From positions 1-62,202 of the forward strand of contig JAJDVQ010000026.1 of assembly GCA_022826045.1 (NCBI GenBank): DNA of 62,202 nt, given 5' to 3'. Position numbers and translations under genes: made by a program. The notes beneath the pieces were generated by a model that ran no database searches, was not told the DNA's origin, and saw only the letters and a program-made list of their open reading frames with translations. Below, in pieces: positions 52,439 through 61,981 of the stretch. The number at the start of each line of letters is the position of its first letter. Position 1 is the stretch's first letter. Origin of the DNA: Acidimicrobiia bacterium (GTDB taxonomy: Bacteria > Actinomycetota > Acidimicrobiia > Acidimicrobiales > Poriferisodalaceae).

Positions 52439-53463
52439 CCGGGGCACTGGGCCTGGCGTACTGGGCCGAGACCAGCATCAAGCTGGGCGTGGCGCTCATC
52501 GTCATCCCCACGGCCGCGCTCATGCTGGGCTACCTGTTCCTGCTCAAGATGATGGCGTTCATGCAGAGCCGGCTCGGCCCCCAGGACGTCGGCCCCTACG
52601 GCACGCTGCAGCTCATCGCCGACGCGGTGAAGTTCCTGCAGAAGGAAGACATCCACCCCGCCGCCGCCGACCGGCGAGTCTTCCGGGCAGCCCCGGTGGT
52701 GGTGCTGGCCTCGTCGTTCCTGCTCTTCGTGGTGCTGCCCACCGGCCCCGACGCGGTGGTGGAGAACCTCGACACGGGGATCTTCTACGCGATGGCGGTC
52801 TCGTCGCTGTCGGTGCTGGGCGTGCTGATGGCGGGCTGGGCGTCGGCCAACAAGTACGCCCTGCTCGGCGGCCTGCGGGCGGCTGGCCAGCTCATCGCAT
52901 ACGAGCTGCCGCTGATCCTCGCCGTCATGGGCGTGGTCATCCAGGCCGACTCGCTCAACTTGCAGGAGATCGTGCGTGCCCAGGCCGAGGGCGAGATCTT
53001 CGGCTTCGGCCTGATCGGCAACCCGTTCATCCTGACGCAGTTCATCGGCTTCCTGATCTTCATGATCTCCGCCCAGGCCGAGCTGACCCAGACGCCGTTC
53101 GACATGCCCGTGGCCGAGACCGAGCTCGTCGGCGGCTTCCACGTGGAGTACACGGGCTTCCGCTTCCTGCTGTTCTTCATGGCCGAAGTGGCCACGGCGT
53201 TCGCCTTCTCGGCGCTCGCCACCGTGATGTTCCTGGGCGGCTGGTGGATCCCCGGCTTCGACTTCGACGCGCCGGTGCTCAACGTGCTCGGCCCGGTCGT
53301 GATGCTCGTGAAGATCCTGGTGGTGGCCTTCATCATCTTCTGGATCCGCTTCACCTACCCCCGCCTGCGCGAAGACCAGCTCCAGAAGTTCGCCTGGAAG
53401 GTCCTTATCCCGCTCTCGCTCGCGAACATCGTCGTGACCGGAATCTTCAAGGTGGTGCTCTAG
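52435..53463 (+). CDS. nuoH: NADH-quinone oxidoreductase subunit H (11-gene cluster)
   Basis: 342 aa, shorter than the first copy (413) and near the usual size. MMAFMQSRLGPQDVGPYGTL, IADAVKFLQKED, AELTQTPFDMPVAETELVGG. The first loop has FMQSRLGP where the first copy has [15 protein letters not shown], losing the common ER pair. Confidence 0.95.
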   Translation: MTGALGLAYWAETSIKLGVALIVIPTAALMLGYLFLLKMMAFMQSRLGPQDVGPYGTLQLIADAVKFLQKEDIHPAAADRRVFRAAPVVVLASSFLLFVVLPTGPDAVVENLDTGIFYAMAVSSLSVLGVLMAGWASANKYALLGGLRAAGQLIAYELPLILAVMGVVIQADSLNLQEIVRAQAEGEIFGFGLIGNPFILTQFIGFLIFMISAQAELTQTPFDMPVAETELVGGFHVEYTGFRFLLFFMAEVATAFAFSALATVMFLGGWWIPGFDFDAPVLNVLGPVVMLVKILVVAFIIFWIRFTYPRLREDQLQKFAWKVLIPLSLANIVVTGIFKVVL

Positions 53464-54081
53464 ATGCCACAACTTCCCGGACTGCTGAAAGGCCTCGGCG
53501 TGACGGCGCGCACCGCGATGCGCACGCTGTTCCCCAAGCGGGGCATACGCACGCTCATTCCCGCTCCGCAGCAGGGCTCGGTGACCGTGCAGTACCCGCA
53601 CGAGAAGGAGGCCCCGCCCGACCGTGCACGGGGCGTAATCGCCCTGCACGAGGAGAACTGCACGGCCTGCATGCTGTGCTCCCGCTCCTGCCCCGACTGG
53701 TGCATCTACATCGAGGGCCACAAGGTGAAGGCCCCGCCCCGCCGGGCCGGCGGCGCGGTGCGCTCGGTCAATGTGGTCGACCGGTTCGACATCGACTACG
53801 CGCTGTGCATGTACTGCGGCATCTGCGTGGAGGTGTGCCCGTTCGACGCGCTGTTCTGGTCGCCCGAGTACGAGTACTCCGAACCGCACATCGCCGACTT
53901 GCTGCACGACCGGATCCGACTCAGCGAGTGGATGGAGACCGTGCCGGAGTTCCTCGACTACGAGCCCGGCTCGGAGCAGAAGGTGCGCAAGGTTCCCGAA
54001 TTCGGCATCGATGACTTCGCGCCGGCGCGCAAGCTCGAGGCCGATGGCGCTCGCGAGCTCGCGTCTGGAGCGGGGAGCTAG
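53464..54081 (+). CDS. nuoI: NADH-quinone oxidoreductase subunit I (11-gene cluster)
   Basis: 205 aa. Two [4Fe-4S] motifs [17 protein letters not shown] and [16 protein letters not shown]. In 11-subunit complexes this is the outermost Fe-S subunit and the likely docking site for ferredoxin or F420-type donors. No His-rich tail, unlike copy one. Confidence 0.95.
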   Translation: MPQLPGLLKGLGVTARTAMRTLFPKRGIRTLIPAPQQGSVTVQYPHEKEAPPDRARGVIALHEENCTACMLCSRSCPDWCIYIEGHKVKAPPRRAGGAVRSVNVVDRFDIDYALCMYCGICVEVCPFDALFWSPEYEYSEPHIADLLHDRIRLSEWMETVPEFLDYEPGSEQKVRKVPEFGIDDFAPARKLEADGARELASGAGS

Positions 54082-54089
54082 GACGCCCG

Positions 54090-54584
54090 ATGGTTGCGCA
54101 GAACATCGCCTTCGGCATCATCGCGGCCATCACCGTGGCGGCCGCGCTCGGGATGGTGACGACGCGCAACATCGTGCATGCAGCCCTGTTCCTGGTGGCC
54201 GTGCTGGGCGGTCTCGCAGCCAACTACGTGCTGCTCACCGCCGAGTTCATTGCCACCACGCAGGTGCTCGTCTACATCGGCGCCGTGATGGTGCTGTTCC
54301 TGTTCGGCATCATGCTCACCCGGGCGCCGATCGGGCGAATACCCCAGATGACCGGGGCCACCTGGCCGGTTGCCGCGCTGTCGGCACTGGCCTTGGGCGG
54401 CATCACCGTCTACGCCCTCATCGACCGCTTCGGCACCGACTCGCTGGCCACCGACAACACGGTGTTCCGCACGGCCGATGTCTCCGACTCGGTCTTCTCC
54501 CAATACATCATCCCGTTCGAAGCCGTCTCGGTGCTGCTGCTGGCCGCACTGATCGGCGCTGTCGTGCTGGCGCGCAGGGACTGA
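54090..54584 (+). CDS. nuoJ: NADH-quinone oxidoreductase subunit J (11-gene cluster)
   Basis: 164 aa, five helices; [20 protein letters not shown] is the conserved helix 3. No repeat tail. Confidence 0.93.
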   Translation: MVAQNIAFGIIAAITVAAALGMVTTRNIVHAALFLVAVLGGLAANYVLLTAEFIATTQVLVYIGAVMVLFLFGIMLTRAPIGRIPQMTGATWPVAALSALALGGITVYALIDRFGTDSLATDNTVFRTADVSDSVFSQYIIPFEAVSVLLLAALIGAVVLARRD

Positions 54585-54600
54585 GGCGGGGGTTGAGTTC

Positions 54601-54900
54601 ATGTTGCTGAACCAGTTCCTGCTGCTCGGTGCGCTGCTGTTTGCCGTCGGCGTCTATGGCGTGCTGGCGCGCCGCAACGGCGTGATGGTGCTGATGTCGA
54701 TCGAGCTGATGCTCAACGCCGTCAACCTCAACCTGGTGGCGTTCGGGCTGCAGCACGACGTGGTGTCGGGGCAGGTCTTCGCCCTGTTCATCATCGCGGT
54801 CGCGGCGGCCGAGGTCGGCGTTGGCCTGGCCATCGTGCTGCTGCTGTACCGCAACCGCAAGTCGATCGCGGTCGACGAGTTCGACCTGATGAAGGGCTGA
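54601..54900 (+). CDS. nuoK: NADH-quinone oxidoreductase subunit K (11-gene cluster)
   Basis: 99 aa, three helices with conserved glutamates in [20 protein letters not shown] and [17 protein letters not shown]. Confidence 0.95.
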   Translation: MLLNQFLLLGALLFAVGVYGVLARRNGVMVLMSIELMLNAVNLNLVAFGLQHDVVSGQVFALFIIAVAAAEVGVGLAIVLLLYRNRKSIAVDEFDLMKG

Positions 54901-54910
54901 GCGCGCGCGT

Positions 54911-57121
54911 ATGGACTGGATTCTCGAGAACGCGTTTCTCATCCCGCTGATCCCGGCGGTCTCGTTCCTCGTCATCCTGCTGTTCGGCCGCAGCGTCATC
55001 GGCGCCGAGCGGGTCCACAAGGTGGGCATCACCGCGGTCGGCATCGTGTGGGTGCTCTCGATGATCGCGGCGATCTCGTGGATCACCCGGGTGGAAGACA
55101 GCACCTCGTCGAAGTACGACGACGCCGAGCACGCCCAGATTGCGGTCACCGAGGGGCTGAGCGCTTCAAGCGCCGGAGGGCTCGACGGCGAGCTGCATCT
55201 CGCTGCCGAAGACGACGGCTACGGCGGCGACGGGGGCGGCTACGCCACCACCGAGCCGGTCATCTCCGAGGTCGACGGCTGGTGGTCGAGCAGCGGCGTC
55301 GACTTCGCCGTGGGCACGCTGGTGGACGGCCAGACGGTGCTGCTGCTGATCGTGGTGACGTCGATCTCGTTGCTGGTGCACATCTACTCCAGCGAGTACG
55401 TGAAGGGCGACCGGCGCTTCGTCCACTACTACGCCTTCCTGAGCCTGTTCACGGCCTCGATGCTCTTCTTCGTCATGGCCCAGAACCTGGTCCAGATGAT
55501 CGTGGGCTGGGAGCTGGTGGGCGTGTGCAGCTTCGCGCTCATCGGGCACTGGTGGGAGGAACGGCCCAACACCGACGCGGCGCTCAAGGCGTTCCTGACG
55601 AACCGGGTCGGCGACATCGGCCTGCTGGTCGGCGTCATCATCCTGTTCGGCGAGTTCCAGACGTTCGACATCGACGCCATCAACCGGATGGTCGGCGAGA
55701 TGGGCAGCGAAGTCCACTTCGCCATGCTCATGGCGTCGATCGCCCTCATGGCGGCGGTGTGCTCCAAGTCGGGACAGTTCCCGCTGCACACTTGGCTGCC
55801 CGACGCCATGGCCGGGCCCACACCGGTCTCCGCGTTGATCCATGCCGCGACCATGGTCGTGGCGGGCGTGTTCATGATCGGCCGGCTGTACCCGGTCTTC
55901 TTCGAGGGCTTCTCCATCGGCACCTCCTCGATCAACCTGATGGCGTTCATCGGCGGCTTCACCGCGCTGATCGGCGCCGGGCTGGCCTTCGCCCAGTGGG
56001 ACATCAAGAAAGTGCTGGCGTACTCCACCGTGAGCCAGCTCGGCTACATGGTGATGGCGCTGGGCGTGGGTGCCTGGACTGCGGCCATGTTCCACCTGTT
56101 CACGCACGCCTTCTTCAAGGCATGCCTGTTCCTGGGGGCCGGCTCGGTCAGCCACGCCGCACACCACACCTTCGACATGCGGGAGATGGGCGGCCTTCGC
56201 AAGCACATGCCGCACACGTACAAGACGTTCGTGATCTCGACGCTGGCGCTGGCGGGCATCTTCCCATTCGCGGGTTTCTGGTCGAAGGACGAGATCCTGC
56301 TCGGGGCATACGAGGGCCAGGAGGGTGCCGGCTCATTCCTGTTTCTCGGCAAGTACCCGCTGATGCTGGTGTTCGGGTGCGTGGTGGCGCTGCTCACCGC
56401 TGCCTACATGACGCGGGTGATCTGGTACACGTTCTGGGGCGAGTACCGGGGCCATGGCCACCCGCACGAATCGCCCAAGGTGATGACCGTGCCGCTGTGG
56501 ATCCTGGCGGTGATGGCGGTGATCGCCGGTGCGTTCAACCTGCCGACACCGGTGCTGGAGCGCGTCGGCCTCGAAGGCTTGGCGCATCTGGTGCAGACCT
56601 ACGCCGAGCCCACGCACTACCTGAATGCGATCGGCCTGTCGCACCCCCCCCCGTCGTTCTGGCTGGCAGTCGTGGGCCTCGTGCTGGCGCTGGCCGGCAT
56701 CGCCATCACGTTCATGTACTTCTGGCGAAACGCCGGGCCGCACGGGCTGACTGAGCGCAACCGCTACGCCAAGGCGGGGTACACCTTCCTCGAGCAGAAG
56801 TACTACCTCGACCACCTCTACACCGACATCGTGGTGGGCTCGATCAAGGCGCCGATTGCCCGTGCTGCCAATTGGGTCAACGACAACGTGATCGACAAGG
56901 TGGTCAACACCGCCGGCGAGGGGGCACGCGACAGCGGCCGCTGGGTGTACCGCTGGATCGACCAGGGAACCATCGACAACACCGTCAACGCGCTCGGCTC
57001 TGGCGCCGATTCGGGCGGTCAGGGTCTGCGGGTGATGCAGACCGGCAAGGTCCAGAACTACGGCTCGCTGCTGTTCGGCACCGCAGCCGTGGTCGCCATC
57101 GTGTTCGTGATCGTCCTGTGA
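54911..57121 (+). CDS. nuoL: NADH-quinone oxidoreductase subunit L (11-gene cluster)
   Basis: 736 aa, about 100 longer than the first copy. The extra sequence includes an exported acidic/Gly loop near residues 60-125 (AAEDDGYGGDGGGYATTEPV) and a longer C-terminal lateral helix region. Core motifs IVGWELVGVCSFALIGHWWE, FPLHTWLPDAMAGPTPVSAL and WDIKKVLAYSTVSQLGYMVM are conserved. Confidence 0.95.
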   Translation: MDWILENAFLIPLIPAVSFLVILLFGRSVIGAERVHKVGITAVGIVWVLSMIAAISWITRVEDSTSSKYDDAEHAQIAVTEGLSASSAGGLDGELHLAAEDDGYGGDGGGYATTEPVISEVDGWWSSSGVDFAVGTLVDGQTVLLLIVVTSISLLVHIYSSEYVKGDRRFVHYYAFLSLFTASMLFFVMAQNLVQMIVGWELVGVCSFALIGHWWEERPNTDAALKAFLTNRVGDIGLLVGVIILFGEFQTFDIDAINRMVGEMGSEVHFAMLMASIALMAAVCSKSGQFPLHTWLPDAMAGPTPVSALIHAATMVVAGVFMIGRLYPVFFEGFSIGTSSINLMAFIGGFTALIGAGLAFAQWDIKKVLAYSTVSQLGYMVMALGVGAWTAAMFHLFTHAFFKACLFLGAGSVSHAAHHTFDMREMGGLRKHMPHTYKTFVISTLALAGIFPFAGFWSKDEILLGAYEGQEGAGSFLFLGKYPLMLVFGCVVALLTAAYMTRVIWYTFWGEYRGHGHPHESPKVMTVPLWILAVMAVIAGAFNLPTPVLERVGLEGLAHLVQTYAEPTHYLNAIGLSHPPPSFWLAVVGLVLALAGIAITFMYFWRNAGPHGLTERNRYAKAGYTFLEQKYYLDHLYTDIVVGSIKAPIARAANWVNDNVIDKVVNTAGEGARDSGRWVYRWIDQGTIDNTVNALGSGADSGGQGLRVMQTGKVQNYGSLLFGTAAVVAIVFVIVL

Positions 57122-57191
57122 GCAGTGAGATGACGCAGGCAGAGAGCCCGTCCGCTGTGACATCGGGCCGCAATCGAGAGGGAGCTTCGTA

Positions 57192-58754
57192 GTGGACGCA
57201 ACTGGATTCGACGCTTGGACGCTGACGCTCGCGGTGTTCCTGCCGGCCGTCGGCGCGCTGGTGATGATGGCGGTGCCGCGCGCTCGCGAGCTCGAGCTGA
57301 AGATGATCGCGCTCGGCGCTTCGCTGGTCACGCTGGCAGTCGGCGTGTACCTGCTGTTCGCCTTCGACTACGGCAACGCGGGAACGCTGCAGTTCGGCGT
57401 GCACAAGGGCTGGATCGACGCGATCAATGCCGACTACATCCTGGGTCTCGACGGGCTGTCGCTGCCGCTGCTGATCTTGTCGATGGTGATCATCCCGCTG
57501 TGCGTGATCTACTCGTGGGAGCACATCCCCGAGCCGGGCAACGCCAAGGCCTTCCTGATCCTGATGCTGATCCTGGCATCGGGCATGAACGGCACCTTCG
57601 TGGCGCAGGACCTCATCTTGTTCTTCGTCTTCTTCGAGGTCGTGCTGCTGCCGATGTACTTCATGATCGGCGTGTGGGGCGGTGAGAACCGTCGCTACGC
57701 CTCGCTGAAGTTCTTCCTGTTCACGCTGTTCGGCTCGGCGCTGATGATCGTGAGCTTCGTTGCGCTGTACTTCGTGGCCACGAACGACGCAGGCGCGGCG
57801 TTGAACACGTTCGACATGAGCGAGCTCGCCGCTGCGGCGGGCGGCGACCTGGCCCGGGGCACCCAGGCGATCATCTTCGCCGGCCTCTTCATGGGCTTCG
57901 GCATCAAGGTGCCGATGTTCCCGTTCCACACGTGGCTGCCCGACGCGCACACCGAGGCGCCCACGGTGGGCTCGGTGATCCTGGCGGCCATCCTGCTGAA
58001 GCTCGGCACCTACGGCTTCGTGCGGATCGCGCTGCCATTCCTGCCCGAAGGCGCTGCGGCGTGGGCGCCGTGGATCGGCCTGCTGGCGGTGATCGGCATC
58101 ATCTATGGCGCCTTGGGCTGCCTGGCGCAGACCGACATGAAACGCCTCATCGCCTTCAGCTCGGTGGCGCACATGGGCTTCGTGATGCTGGGCATTGCCA
58201 CCCTGACCCCGATCGGCATCAATGCCGCCGTGTTCGGCATGGTGGCCCACGGGATCATCACCGGGATGCTGTTCTTCCTGGCCGGCTCGGTGAAGGAGCG
58301 CTACCACACGCTCGAGATCAGCCGGCTGGGCGGCCTGCTGAAGTCGGCTCCGCGCATGGGATGGATCCTGGCGATCTCGGCGATGGCGTCGCTGGGCCTG
58401 CCTGGCTTGGCAGGCTTCTGGGGCGAGTTCCCGGCGATCCTGTCGGCCTACAGCCCCGGCGCAGGTCTGTCCGAGGAGACCTTCCGCACCTACATGGTGA
58501 TCGCCGCCGTGGGCACGGTGTTCGCTGCGGGCTACCTGCTGTGGCTGTTCCAGCGCAGCGCATTCGGCGAGCCCAAGCCCGAATGGGAAGGCCACGTGAT
58601 TGCCGATGTGAACCGTTACGAGTGGGCCGCGTGGACGCCGCTCATCATCGCGATGGTGCTCTTCGGCTGGGTCCCCGGGCTGATCTTCGGCGTGGTCGAT
58701 GACGTGTCCATCGGTATCGCCGAGAGCATCAGCACAGCGGTAGGCGGAGGCTGA
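57192..58754 (+). CDS. nuoM: NADH-quinone oxidoreductase subunit M (11-gene cluster)
   Basis: 520 aa, GTG start with GAGAGGGAG. FFVFFEVVLLPMYFMIGVWG, VPMFPFHTWLPDAHTEAPTV, KRLIAFSSVAHMGFVMLG. The 70-bp gap from nuoL is the only sizeable break in this operon. Confidence 0.95.
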   Translation: MDATGFDAWTLTLAVFLPAVGALVMMAVPRARELELKMIALGASLVTLAVGVYLLFAFDYGNAGTLQFGVHKGWIDAINADYILGLDGLSLPLLILSMVIIPLCVIYSWEHIPEPGNAKAFLILMLILASGMNGTFVAQDLILFFVFFEVVLLPMYFMIGVWGGENRRYASLKFFLFTLFGSALMIVSFVALYFVATNDAGAALNTFDMSELAAAAGGDLARGTQAIIFAGLFMGFGIKVPMFPFHTWLPDAHTEAPTVGSVILAAILLKLGTYGFVRIALPFLPEGAAAWAPWIGLLAVIGIIYGALGCLAQTDMKRLIAFSSVAHMGFVMLGIATLTPIGINAAVFGMVAHGIITGMLFFLAGSVKERYHTLEISRLGGLLKSAPRMGWILAISAMASLGLPGLAGFWGEFPAILSAYSPGAGLSEETFRTYMVIAAVGTVFAAGYLLWLFQRSAFGEPKPEWEGHVIADVNRYEWAAWTPLIIAMVLFGWVPGLIFGVVDDVSIGIAESISTAVGGG

Positions 58755-58756
58755 GC

Positions 58757-60415
58757 ATGAACCTCGGGGCACTTCTCGCGTTTGTGCGGCCGGATCTCGA
58801 CTGGCACGCGCTCGCGCCCGAATTGACCCTGCTGGCGGTGGGCACGCTGGTGACCGTCGCCGACATCGCACTCGACGACAAGGCCAAGCGGATGATGCCG
58901 ACGCTGACCGGCATCGGTTTGCTGGTCACGCTCGTGCCGATCCTGACGCTGGCGGTGGACGGCGCTGAGCGACCCATGTTCGGCGGCGCCTACGTGGTCG
59001 ACGACTTCTCGCTGGTGCTCAAGGCGCTGTTCATCCTGGTCGGCTACGTGGTCGTGCTCATGTCGGTCGACTACGTGCGCGAGGGCGACTACTACGAGAA
59101 CGAGTACTACACGCTGCTGCTGACATCGCTGCTGGGCATGGTGATGATGGCCAGCTCGCGCGACCTCGTGAGCGTGTTCGTGGCCTTGGAGCTGCTGTCG
59201 ATCCCGGCATACATGCTGGCTGCCTGGCGCAAGGGCGGGCCCCGTTCCAACGAAGCCGGCTTGAAGTACTACCTGATGGGGGTCTTCGCCTCGGCGGTGA
59301 TGCTGTACGGCATGTCGCTGGTGTTCGGCGTGGCCGGCGACACCGACTTCGGCACCATTGCCGCCGCGCTGAGGGGCGAGGGAGCAAGCCCGATCGTCAT
59401 CGTGGCGATCCTATTCGTGCTGATCGGCTTCGCCTTCAAGGTGTCGGCGGTGCCGTTCCACACGTGGGCGCCCGACACCTACGAGGGCGCCCCCACGCCG
59501 GTGACGGCGTTCCTGTCGGTGGCGTCGAAGGCAGCGGGTTTTGTGGCGCTGCTGGGCCTGGTGTTCGTGGCCTTCGAGGGTGCAGCCGATGTGGTGCAGC
59601 CGTTCTTCTGGGTGCTGGCCGCGGTGACGATGACCGTCGGCAACCTGATCGCGCTGCGCCAGACGAACATCGTGCGAATGCTGGCGTACTCGGGCGTGGC
59701 GCAAGGCGGCTTCATGCTGGCGCCCTTCGCTGTGGCGTTCGAAGACGACGCTTGGCAATTGCCGGGCACCGACATCACCACGACGCCCTACTTCGCGATT
59801 GTCGTGTATGCCGTCATCTATGCCTTCATGAATCTCGGGGCGTTCAGCGTGGTGCTGGCAGTGTCGCGGCGGACCCGCTCAGGCGAGATTTCGAGCTACG
59901 GCGGGCTGTTCAGCTACGCGCCTGGCATGGCGGTGCTGATGACGCTGTTCCTGGCGGCGCTGGCGGGCATACCGCCGGCGAGCGGCTTCTTCGCCAAGTT
60001 CGTTGTTTTCTGGGCCCTCGCTGGTGCGGGTACGCCCGCCGGTTGGGTGCTCGCCGTCATCGTGGCAGTGAACGCAGTGATCGCGTTCGGCTATTACGCC
60101 CGGGTACTGCAGCAGATGTGGTTCGAGCCGGTGCCCGAGATGGTGGCGCTGGGGGTCGATTCCGGAGGCGACGACGAGCTCGATTTCGCCGAAGCAGCCG
60201 ATGCGACGGCCGAGCAGGACGAGCACGGCGATGCATGGTTGGCCACCGAGACCCGTCAGGCCACGATGGTGCGCTTCACCCCGGGCAAGATCCCCATGAC
60301 CGGAGCATTGGCGGCAGCACTGGCGATCACGGCGATCGCCACCCTGGCATTCGGCGTCCTTCCAGGTTTGGTGAGTCACTTCGGCGAAGTCGCAACGTTC
60401 CACTTCGGCGGCTGA
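58757..60415 (+). CDS. nuoN: NADH-quinone oxidoreductase subunit N (11-gene cluster)
   Basis: 552 aa antiporter-like subunit. FVALELLSIPAYMLAAWRKG, VPFHTWAPDTYEGAPTPVTA, NIVRMLAYSGVAQGGFMLAP, AGIPPASGFFAKF. An acidic loop (GGDDELDFAEAADATAEQDE) precedes the last helix. Confidence 0.95.
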   Translation: MNLGALLAFVRPDLDWHALAPELTLLAVGTLVTVADIALDDKAKRMMPTLTGIGLLVTLVPILTLAVDGAERPMFGGAYVVDDFSLVLKALFILVGYVVVLMSVDYVREGDYYENEYYTLLLTSLLGMVMMASSRDLVSVFVALELLSIPAYMLAAWRKGGPRSNEAGLKYYLMGVFASAVMLYGMSLVFGVAGDTDFGTIAAALRGEGASPIVIVAILFVLIGFAFKVSAVPFHTWAPDTYEGAPTPVTAFLSVASKAAGFVALLGLVFVAFEGAADVVQPFFWVLAAVTMTVGNLIALRQTNIVRMLAYSGVAQGGFMLAPFAVAFEDDAWQLPGTDITTTPYFAIVVYAVIYAFMNLGAFSVVLAVSRRTRSGEISSYGGLFSYAPGMAVLMTLFLAALAGIPPASGFFAKFVVFWALAGAGTPAGWVLAVIVAVNAVIAFGYYARVLQQMWFEPVPEMVALGVDSGGDDELDFAEAADATAEQDEHGDAWLATETRQATMVRFTPGKIPMTGALAAALAITAIATLAFGVLPGLVSHFGEVATFHFGG

Positions 60416-60422
60416 TTCCGGC

Positions 60423-60447
60423 CGCCGCCTGCCATTCGCTGGCGGCG
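60423..60447 (+). terminator. hairpin after the second nuo operon
   Basis: CGCCGCC / GGCGGCG, 7-bp stem with an 11-nt loop, eight bases after the nuoN stop, followed by less GC-rich sequence. Confidence 0.5.
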
Positions 60448-60464
60448 CACCCGACACACTGCCC

Positions 60465-60520
60465 TTATGCGTCCATAATTTCGTGTATTTTCGATATAAA
60501 TGAATTGATATCACCTGCAG
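60465..60520. promoter_or_regulatory. AT-rich island before the coiled-coil and methyltransferase genes
   Basis: The stretch around 60474-60514 (TAATTTCGTGTATTTTCG, then ATATAAATGAATTGATATCA) is strikingly AT-rich in this genome. Likely promoter or protein-binding region for the downstream pair; GATAGT at 60587-60592 is a nearer -10 candidate. Confidence 0.45.
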
Positions 60521-60596
60521 AGGAGCGCTAGAACCATCGCTGCCTCGCCAACGCGTCAGAGCGGTGCGCTCGTGCGGCAGACTGGAGATAGTGACC

Positions 60597-60905
60597 ATGA
60601 CCGAGACGGCGATCCTCAGCGCCATCATCATCGCCCAGTTCACCGTGCTGGCCGGCATGATCATGTACATCGCGCAGCGGCTTGAGCGGCGCATGGACGG
60701 CCTCGACGCCCGCATGGACCGGCTCGACGCCCGCATGGACCGGCTTGAAGAGCGCATGGACCGGCTTGAAGAGCGCTTGCGCGTGGTCGAGCTTCAGGTC
60801 GCTGGGCTCATCGGGCGACTCTTCGGGGAAGATCCCCAAGCATTTGAGAGCTTGGGCGCCGCGCCGGACATTGAGTCGGCTGAGGCGCCGGCTGCCACGA
60901 CATAG
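60597..60905 (+). CDS. membrane-anchored heptad-repeat coiled-coil protein
   Basis: 102 aa (GTG 60591 also possible). One N-terminal helix AILSAIIIAQFTVLAGMIMY, then four near-perfect 7-residue repeats RMDGLDA / RMDRLDA / RMDRLEE / RMDRLEE encoded by 21-bp DNA repeats (about 60691-60775), continuing RLRVVELQVAGLIGRLFG. Would form an oligomeric cytoplasmic coiled coil on the membrane. Stop overlaps the methyltransferase start (TAGTG). Confidence 0.75.
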   Translation: MTETAILSAIIIAQFTVLAGMIMYIAQRLERRMDGLDARMDRLDARMDRLEERMDRLEERLRVVELQVAGLIGRLFGEDPQAFESLGAAPDIESAEAPAATT

Positions 60906-61981
60906 TGGTCGCCGCTGGGAGCAGGTCGCAAGACACGCCTGCCTCGGCGCTTTCTGACGGCAGACCGCCCGTCCGCCGTTTTGACGAGTTCATGGATGAG
61001 GCGCTGTACGGCGCTTCGGGCTTCTACGTGCGCGGTGGACGACCGGCGGCTCGGGGCGGTGATTTTGCGACGTCGCCCGAGCTCGGCACGCTGTTCGCCC
61101 GATGCGTCGCCGGCTACCTGGACCGCACGTGGGATGAACTCGGCCGGCCCGATCCGTTTGTGGTGGTCGAAGGCGGCGCCGGCCGGGGGACTCTGTGCCG
61201 CGATGTGCTCGCGCAGGTTGCGGCGTGCCGCGATGCCGTGCGGTACGTGATGGTCGAGCGGGTGGACTGGCAGCGCGACGACGGGCTCGCCCGGATCGCC
61301 GATGCTGACGTGTCGGAGCGCGTCGCCGCAGTGCCTGATCTTCCCGCTGGCCCGTTCGTGGGTGTCGTGCTCGCCAACGAGTTGCTCGACAACCTGCCGT
61401 TCCGCCTGCTCGAACGCTCGGAAACTGGCTGGCAGGAGATACATGTTGCGCCTGAAGGTGCCGTCGAAGTGCTGCGCGATGGGCCGGCCGATGCGGCGGC
61501 GATGGTCGAGGCGTTGGCCCCTGACGCCGCGCCGGGTGCGCGTGTGCCGCTGCAGCTGAAAGCCGCGGTCTGGGTCCGCCGGGCGCTGCGATCGCTCGAG
61601 CGAGGTCGGCTGCTGACGTTCGACTACGGCGTGCGTTGTACCGCCGAGCTGGCACAGCGTCCGCAGAGCGAGTGGCTGCGCACCTACCGGTCCCAACGCC
61701 GAGGGCATGAACCGCTGGAAGCACCAGGCACCGCGGACATCACCTGTGATGTCGCGTTCGACCAGCTGCCGCCAGGTGCCACGTTGAGCACCCAGGCCGA
61801 ATGGCTTGCGGCGGCCGGCATCGACACGATGACAGCGGACGCTCGGGCACTGTGGCAGCGAAGCCGATCCCACCCGACGGCCGAGACTCTTGCCGCCCGA
61901 AGGCTGCTCGACGAAGCAGCCGCGCTCACCGACCCTGACGGCATGGGCGCCTTCCGGACCGCCGAGTGGCGAGTCGGCTGA
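60905..61981 (+). CDS. MidA/NDUFAF7-family SAM-dependent methyltransferase (DUF185)
   Basis: 358 aa, GTG overlapping the upstream stop. FDEFMDEALYGASGFYVRGG, GGDFATSPELGTLFARCVAG (residues 51-70) and SAM-binding VVVEGGAGRGTLCRDVL (87-103), then VVLANELLDNLPFRLLERS and LTFDYGVRC are the family landmarks. Mitochondrial NDUFAF7 dimethylates an arginine of NDUFS2 (NuoD homologue) during complex I assembly. Here the gene directly follows a nuo operon whose NuoD has that arginine. The remaining 220 bases of the window show nothing I can assign. Confidence 0.88.
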   Translation: MVAAGSRSQDTPASALSDGRPPVRRFDEFMDEALYGASGFYVRGGRPAARGGDFATSPELGTLFARCVAGYLDRTWDELGRPDPFVVVEGGAGRGTLCRDVLAQVAACRDAVRYVMVERVDWQRDDGLARIADADVSERVAAVPDLPAGPFVGVVLANELLDNLPFRLLERSETGWQEIHVAPEGAVEVLRDGPADAAAMVEALAPDAAPGARVPLQLKAAVWVRRALRSLERGRLLTFDYGVRCTAELAQRPQSEWLRTYRSQRRGHEPLEAPGTADITCDVAFDQLPPGATLSTQAEWLAAAGIDTMTADARALWQRSRSHPTAETLAARRLLDEAAALTDPDGMGAFRTAEWRVG

